The notes below the pieces were generated by a model. The model was not told where the DNA came from, did no database searches, and saw only the letters and a list, made by a program, of their open reading frames with translations. 64,000 nucleotides of DNA, taken from positions 558,001 to 622,000 of the forward strand of contig NZ_JBFUPW010000002.1 in the NCBI RefSeq assembly GCF_041360795.1, in the 5' to 3' direction. The position numbers were made by a program, and so were the translations under genes. Below are positions 59,905 through 64,000 of this stretch, in pieces. The stretch is from Arthrobacter_E sp041360795 (GTDB lineage: Bacteria; Actinomycetota; Actinomycetes; Actinomycetales; Micrococcaceae). Numbering within the stretch: the first letter of the stretch is position 1; each line of letters opens with the position of its first letter.

Positions 59905-60103
59905 GCTCCTCCCCGCTCTGTGTGGGACCTGAGAGTTTTCGCACCCACCACGAAGGGCGGGCACCTGCACCGTCGGTGAGCCGGGTGACCGGCTGCTTTC
60001 CAGAGTTGCCTCGGCGCGGCGGTACGGGGGCCTGAGAGATTCCTGGGGAGGTTTTGCTCCTACGGCGCCTGCGTAATACCCGTTCGCAGGACTCTCCCGC
60101 CGC
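59905..60103 (-). promoter_or_regulatory. Tandem glycine riboswitch upstream of gcvP
   Basis: On the minus strand: CGGGAGAGTCCTGCG, GCGCCGTAGGAGCAAAACC, CCAGGAATCTCTCAGG form the first aptamer. CAACTCTGGAAAGCAGC, ACCGACGGTGCAGGTGCC and GCGAAAACTCTCAGGTCCC form the second. This is the classic two-aptamer gcvT element, which turns glycine-cleavage genes on when glycine is high. It ends about 50 bases before the gcvP start. The remaining stretch to the TetR gene (60104-60207) holds no gene. Confidence 0.95.
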
Positions 60104-60207
60104 GGATCGATGGCTTATTCACTTGTGGCGGACCGCGGTGATAGCAGTCACAACGTCAATTGTCTCCCCTGCGGCCTGGGAGGGCAAACGAGCCGGGGCC
60201 GGCGGGC

Positions 60208-60759
60208 TCACATCTTGCCACGGACCAGCTCGAGCACCCGCAGGAGGCTCTGCACTTCGGCGTCGGTCTTGGCGCGGTCCATCTCCTGACCCCCGCCGTT
60301 CTCCAGGACCGCATTGAAGTACAGCCCGTCGGACATGTACCGCACGGCCCGCGCCAGGTCCTCGCCGAGTTCCTCCGTGAGCACCTCGAGCCACTGCTTC
60401 TGGATTCTGGCGAAACGGCGCTGGGTCTCGGCGTGGGCCACTTCGGCGAGGCGGGTCGCCGCGACGAAGGAGCGGTCCAGAGGTCCGCCGTCCCAGATGG
60501 CCTCCTTGATGAAGTAGACGCCGGCGCCTTCCGGAGCCGTCTTCATGGCTTCGATCTCCTCCTGGGCCAGGGTGTCGAAGCGGTCCAGAAGGGCGGCGAC
60601 CAGCGCCTCCTTGTTCGGGTAGTGGTACAGCAGACCGCCCTTGGAGACCCCGGCACGCGCAGCCACCGCATCCAGGGTGGCGCCCCGCTCCCCCACTTCG
60701 ATCAGCATCGACTCGAAGGCGTCGAGGACGGCGTTCCTGGCTACGGGCTTTCGTGACAT
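60208..60759 (-). CDS. TetR-family repressor
   Basis: A 183-residue regulator. N-terminal helix-turn-helix: AVLDAFESMLIEVGERGATLDA and ARAGVSKGGLLYHYPNKEALVAAL, the standard TetR pattern with the Y-H-Y-P-N-K signature. The C-terminal helical ligand domain is divergent. ATG 60759 (MSRKPVARN) with GGAAG is preferred over ATG 60768. It is divergent from the MFS exporter gene, and a palindromic site overlaps the exporter's promoter, so self- and exporter repression by a drug ligand is the natural reading. Confidence 0.93.
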   Translation of the reverse strand: MSRKPVARNAVLDAFESMLIEVGERGATLDAVAARAGVSKGGLLYHYPNKEALVAALLDRFDTLAQEEIEAMKTAPEGAGVYFIKEAIWDGGPLDRSFVAATRLAEVAHAETQRRFARIQKQWLEVLTEELGEDLARAVRYMSDGLYFNAVLENGGGQEMDRAKTDAEVQSLLRVLELVRGKM

Positions 60760-60809
60760 GGCTTCCATTCTGCATGGTTCGGTGGTGGCGCGGGAGGATG
60801 ACGCCCGGA

Positions 60810-60839
60810 TTGAAACTATACAGTCCAGACGGTACAGTT
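60810..60839 (+). promoter_or_regulatory. MFS promoter overlapped by a TetR-type operator
   Basis: TTGAAA (60810-60815) and TACAGT (60833-60838) are 17 bases apart. The predicted start falls at or next to ATG 60846, giving a leaderless message. AACTATAC (60814-60821) and GTACAGTT (60832-60839) form an inverted repeat (7 of 8 pairs) that covers the promoter and is the likely TetR operator. Confidence 0.75.
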
Positions 60840-60845
60840 ATGATC

Positions 60846-62408
60846 ATGACGACCAAGACCTTGACTCCGAACACGAGCAACGGGACGGCGCCATGGCAGA
60901 AGTGGGCGGCCCTGGCACTGCTCATGGTGCCCGTGCTGCTCGTGGCAGTGGACAACACCGCCCTCACTTTCGCACTCCCCGCCATCGCCAGCTCCTTGCA
61001 GGCGAGCGGCGTGGAACTGCTCTGGATCATCGACGCGTACCCGCTCGTCCTGGCCGCGCTCCTCGTGGCCATGGGCAATCTGGGCGACCGCATCGGGCGC
61101 CGGAAGCTCCTCATGATCGGCAGCGCCGGCTTCGGCCTGGCCTCCATCGCCGCGGCCTTCTCGCCCACCGCCGGCGCCCTGATCGCCGGACGTGCGGCCC
61201 TCGGCCTGTTCGGCGCCACCCTCATGCCGAGCACCCTGTCCCTGATCCGGAACATCTTCACGGACAACAACCAGCGCCGGCTGGCGATCGCCATCTGGGC
61301 AGCCTTCTTCTCCGGCGGCGCGGCCCTCGGCCCGATCGTCGGCGGCTGGCTCGTGGACCACTTCTGGTGGGGCGCGGTCCTCATGATGCCCGCCTTCCTG
61401 CTGGCGCCGCTCCTGGTGCTGGGCACCCGGATGATCCCGGAGTCCAAGGACAACTCGCCGCACCCCATCGACGTCCCGAGCGTCTTCCTGTCGATCCTCT
61501 CGATGGGTCCTGTCGCGGTGGCCATCAAGGAGCTCACGGTGCACGGCTTCGAGCCGCTCCCGCTGGCCCTGGCGTTCTTCGGCGTGGGCATGGGCGTGCT
61601 GTTCGTCCGCCGCCAGCGCCGGATCCCAGCTCCCATGCTGGACGTCACGCTGTTCACGAACCCGGTGTTCAGCACGTCGATCGCGGCCAACGTCCTGTCC
61701 TTCGTCTCCATGACGGGCTTCATCTTCTTCTTCTCCCAGCACTTGCAGCTGGTGGAAGGCATGAGCCCGTTCCAGGCCGGCATCACCCTGCTGCCGGCCT
61801 CCGTGGCGACGATCATCGCGGGCCTGTCCTCGGTCCCGCTGGTGCGCGCCCTGCGCCCCGGCACCGTGGTCACGGCGGGCCTCGCCCTGAGCACCACCGC
61901 CTACGTCCTGGTGGCACTCTTCGGCAACAGCGTCGGCATGCCGGTCTTCCTCCTGGCCGTCTACCTGCTGTCGATCGGCATCGGCGCGGCGGAGACCATC
62001 TCCAACGACCTGATCATGGGGTCGGTGCCGCCGGAGAAGGCCGGCGCGGCCTCCGCGATCTCGGAGACCGGCTACGAGTTCGGAGCCCTGCTGGGCACCG
62101 CGATCCTCGGGTCGATCCTGACGGCCAGCTACCAGCAGCACCTGCGGCTGCCGGCCGGGCTGAGTGAGGCCGACGGCCACGCGGCGAAGGAGACGCTCGC
62201 CGGAGCGATCGACGTCGCGCACCGCGTGGGCGGCGAGCTGGGTCATCAGCTCACGACGACGGCGCAGCACGCCTTCGACTCGGGCGTCACCCTCACGGCC
62301 ACCATCGGCGCCCTGCTGATGGTCAGCGTGACCGTCGCCGCGGCGATCGGCCTGCGGAAGGTCCCTCGCGCCACCAAGGAAAGCCGGCAGGAGCGTCCCG
62401 GTCACTGA
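60846..62408 (+). CDS. MFS transporter, DHA2 family (14-helix drug exporter)
   Basis: A 520-residue drug:H+ antiporter of the DHA2 (QacA/EmrB) type. Motif A between helices 2 and 3 is GNLGDRIGRRKLL, motif C is GPIVGGWLVDHFWWG, and motif D1 near the first helix is LLVAVDNTALTFALPAI. Some 14 helices are visible. It starts at ATG 60846, predicted as the first transcribed codon (ATG 60840 is also in frame). Controlled by the divergent TetR. The substrate is unknown; many DHA2 exporters expel lipophilic cations or antibiotics. Confidence 0.95.
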   Translation: MTTKTLTPNTSNGTAPWQKWAALALLMVPVLLVAVDNTALTFALPAIASSLQASGVELLWIIDAYPLVLAALLVAMGNLGDRIGRRKLLMIGSAGFGLASIAAAFSPTAGALIAGRAALGLFGATLMPSTLSLIRNIFTDNNQRRLAIAIWAAFFSGGAALGPIVGGWLVDHFWWGAVLMMPAFLLAPLLVLGTRMIPESKDNSPHPIDVPSVFLSILSMGPVAVAIKELTVHGFEPLPLALAFFGVGMGVLFVRRQRRIPAPMLDVTLFTNPVFSTSIAANVLSFVSMTGFIFFFSQHLQLVEGMSPFQAGITLLPASVATIIAGLSSVPLVRALRPGTVVTAGLALSTTAYVLVALFGNSVGMPVFLLAVYLLSIGIGAAETISNDLIMGSVPPEKAGAASAISETGYEFGALLGTAILGSILTASYQQHLRLPAGLSEADGHAAKETLAGAIDVAHRVGGELGHQLTTTAQHAFDSGVTLTATIGALLMVSVTVAAAIGLRKVPRATKESRQERPGH

Positions 62409-62483
62409 CCGGCTCCTGCGCACGACCGGTCAGTCTGGGGAGGCTGACCTGGGCCGGAGTCACCTCCGGCCCCTGGGGAGAAG

Positions 62484-62530
62484 CGCCCCGGGCGCCTGCC
62501 AGTGAATCCGCTGGTCAGACGCCCGGGGCG
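62484..62530 (+). terminator. Terminator after the MFS gene
   Basis: Arms CGCCCCGGGCG (62484-62494) and CGCCCGGGGCG (62520-62530) pair over 11 bases with a 25-base loop that has its own CCAG/CTGG pairing, about 80 bases after the stop. The loop size reduces confidence. Confidence 0.5.
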
Positions 62531-62550
62531 TGCCGCCCGCCGTCGACGGC

Positions 62551-62599
62551 TTGCCAAATGTGAAGCGCACCACCCATACTAAATGAACATTGTTCATTT
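62551..62599 (+). promoter_or_regulatory. Promoter and palindromic operator of the agmatine deiminase operon
   Basis: A -35 TTGCCA (62551-62556) and -10 CATACT (62575-62580) with 18 bases between precede a perfect palindrome, AAATGAAC-ATT-GTTCATTT (62581-62599), placed just downstream of the -10 where a repressor would block transcription. TGAAC-N3-GTTCA fits a TetR- or similar dimeric-repressor site. The regulator is not identified; it may lie beyond the window or be the TetR at 60208. Confidence 0.65.
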
Positions 62600-62644
62600 T
62601 TGTGGCCCTCCTCACAAGCTAGCCATCACACATTGGAGTCTGAC

Positions 62645-63703
62645 GTGGCTGACGAAACCACTCCCGCCGACAACGCCCAGCGCTGGGTCATGCCCTCGGA
62701 GACCGCCGAGCAGGAACGTCTCTGGATGGCCTTCCCGCACGAGGGTTACACCCTGGGCGAGACCGCCGAGGACGCTCACGCCGCCCGCACCACGTGGGCC
62801 GCCGTGGCGAACGCGGCCGTCCGCTTCGAGCCGGTCACCATGGTCGTCGACCCGGCGGACACCGAGATCGCCGCCCAGTACCTGGACCCGCGCGTCGAGG
62901 TCGTCACCGCCGAGCTCAACGACGCCTGGATGCGCGACATCGGCCCGAGCTTCGTCCTGGACGCCGAGGGCCGCCTCGGCGCCGTGGACTGGGTCTTCAA
63001 CGGCTGGGGCGCCCAGGACTGGGCCGCCTGGGACAAGGACTCCGAGATCGGCGCGTTCGTCGCCGGACAGACCCCCGCAGAACTGATCTCCTCCCCGATC
63101 GTCAACGAGGGCGGCGGCATCCACGTGGACGGCGAAGGCACCGTGCTCCTCACCGAGACCGTGCAGCTGGATCAGGGCCGCAACCCCGGCGCCACCAAGG
63201 AGCAGATCGAAGCCGAACTGGCCCGCACCATCGGCGCCACCAAGGCCATCTGGCTGCCCCGCGGCCTCACTCGCGACTCCGAGGAGTTCGGCACCCGCGG
63301 CCACGTGGACATCGTCGCCACGCTCTCCTCCCCCGGCACGGTCCTGGTCCACCACCAGGAGAACCCGGACCACCCCGACTACGAGGTCTCCCAGGAGATC
63401 ATCGCGCTCCTCAAGGACAGCACGGACGCCGCGGGCCGCACGCTCACCGTCATCCCGGTGCCCGCGCCGGCCACTCTCACCGACGAGGAGGGCTTCGTGG
63501 ACTTCAGTTACATCAACCACGTGGTCCTCAACGGCGCCGTCATCGCCTGCTCGTTCAACGACGCCAACGACGCCCGCGCCGTCGAAGCCCTCTCCGCCGC
63601 CTACCCGGGCCGCGAGATCGTCACCGTCGACGCCCGTGAGCTCTTCGCCCGCGGCGGCGGCATCCACTGCATCACCCAGCAGCAGCCTCGCGCCGCTCGC
63701 TGA
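62645..63703 (+). CDS. Agmatine deiminase family protein
   Basis: A 352-residue member of the peptidyl-arginine-deiminase-like (PAD_porph) family that hydrolyses agmatine to N-carbamoylputrescine and ammonia. Motifs: ELNDAWMRDIGP, NGWGAQDWAAWD, NEGGGIHVDGEG, RGHVDIVA and the catalytic Cys342 in GGGIHCITQQQP. The GTG at 62645 with TTGGAG ahead is the start. An amino-acid permease gene follows by about 120 bases, so the pair probably takes up and degrades an amine. N-carbamoylputrescine amidase is not seen in the window. Confidence 0.92.
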   Translation: MADETTPADNAQRWVMPSETAEQERLWMAFPHEGYTLGETAEDAHAARTTWAAVANAAVRFEPVTMVVDPADTEIAAQYLDPRVEVVTAELNDAWMRDIGPSFVLDAEGRLGAVDWVFNGWGAQDWAAWDKDSEIGAFVAGQTPAELISSPIVNEGGGIHVDGEGTVLLTETVQLDQGRNPGATKEQIEAELARTIGATKAIWLPRGLTRDSEEFGTRGHVDIVATLSSPGTVLVHHQENPDHPDYEVSQEIIALLKDSTDAAGRTLTVIPVPAPATLTDEEGFVDFSYINHVVLNGAVIACSFNDANDARAVEALSAAYPGREIVTVDARELFARGGGIHCITQQQPRAAR

Positions 63704-63824
63704 CCCGTCGCGCCGGGCCCCCGCCCGGCCCGGCCAGACCCGCCCTTCCGGGTCGGCGGGCAAGCCCTCACCGGCCTGCCCGTCGCGGCGACGCTGCCGC
63801 CTGGCCATGCACAGAAAGCCACCC

Positions 63825-64000
63825 ATGGAACAACATCACCCCCGCAGCGCCCACCAGGATGTGGACGGCAAAGGGCTCAAGTCCGGTCAGCTCGGCCTGC
63901 TCGCGATCGTCGTCATCGGCCTCTCCACCATCGCCCCCGCGTACACCCTGACCGGCGCCCTCGGCCCGACGGTCCAGGAGGTCGGCGCGCAGCTCCCCAT
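63825..64000 (+). CDS. APC-family amino acid/polyamine permease, cut by window end
   Basis: The first about 58 residues are visible: a polar N-terminus (EQHHPRSAHQDVDGKG) and the first membrane segment, LLAIVVIGLSTIAPAYTLTG, followed by ALGPTVQEVG. This matches the APC superfamily start where helix 1 carries a glycine-rich substrate-binding break. The ATG follows AGAAAG. Given the neighbouring agmatine deiminase, agmatine, putrescine or arginine is a likely substrate, but this is inference. The rest lies beyond the window. Confidence 0.75.
   Translation, partial: MEQHHPRSAHQDVDGKGLKSGQLGLLAIVVIGLSTIAPAYTLTGALGPTVQEVGAQLP

Noticed and set aside
1..64000. CRISPR arrays, insertion sequences, prophage or integrase
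   Set aside because: No regularly spaced repeats, transposase, integrase or phage structural motif was seen in any frame.

Overview
The window comes from a high-GC Gram-positive actinobacterium and looks like the Arthrobacter group of the Micrococcaceae. The GC content is roughly two thirds. Starts are often GTG or TTG. The gene families (DUF3027, DUF3263, LytR_C, HNH, IdeR, ThrE, an orphan WXG100) and the c-di-AMP riboswitches in front of cell-wall hydrolases fit that group. This is inferred from content; no database was consulted.

Layout. 1-3.8 kb: sucC (cut by the left edge) and the helicase gene pcrA. 3.9-24.9 kb: a large surface-polysaccharide locus. It holds a priming sugar transferase, a WecG/CpsF-type transferase, two further glycosyltransferases, an O-antigen-ligase-like polymerase, a flippase, an OafA-type acyltransferase, a Wzc-like tyrosine kinase with its phosphatase, a VanZ protein and an LCP attachment enzyme. 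Mixed in are genes not standard for such loci: a PF14907-type nucleotidyltransferase, a signal peptidase I overlapping an HPr-kinase-like/PqqD-like protein, an AraC regulator, a MauE-redoxin fusion, and two small Tat-exported surface proteins with near-identical signal peptides. I regard this companion module as the most promising candidate for an undescribed system.

25-36 kb: an inositol-phosphatase-family enzyme, tRNA-Arg(CCT), a Nudix hydrolase, a large secreted protein, a short membrane-anchored copper-amine-oxidase homologue with an altered cofactor motif, an ABC exporter with a candidate leader attenuator, a candidate small RNA, aquaporin, a divergent MoeA and an HNH protein. 36-39.5 kb: NlpC/P60 and M23 hydrolases, each behind a ydaO-type c-di-AMP riboswitch, then ideR. 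39.7-54.2 kb: serC, a cold-shock protein with DUF3027, a two-component system, an orphan WXG100 protein, an RNase HI fusion, a lone groL behind a CIRCE-type operator, LytR_C and DUF3263 proteins, ung, an iron-siderophore reductase behind an IdeR-box-like site, a ThrE exporter and a Fem transferase.

54.4-64 kb: a gcvP-gcvT-sdaA operon under a tandem glycine riboswitch (no gcvH), a TetR/MFS pair whose exporter promoter predicts a leaderless mRNA, and an agmatine-deiminase/APC-permease pair behind a palindromic operator. No transposase, integrase, phage gene or CRISPR array was found. The window reads as chromosomal backbone with one accessory-like polysaccharide region.
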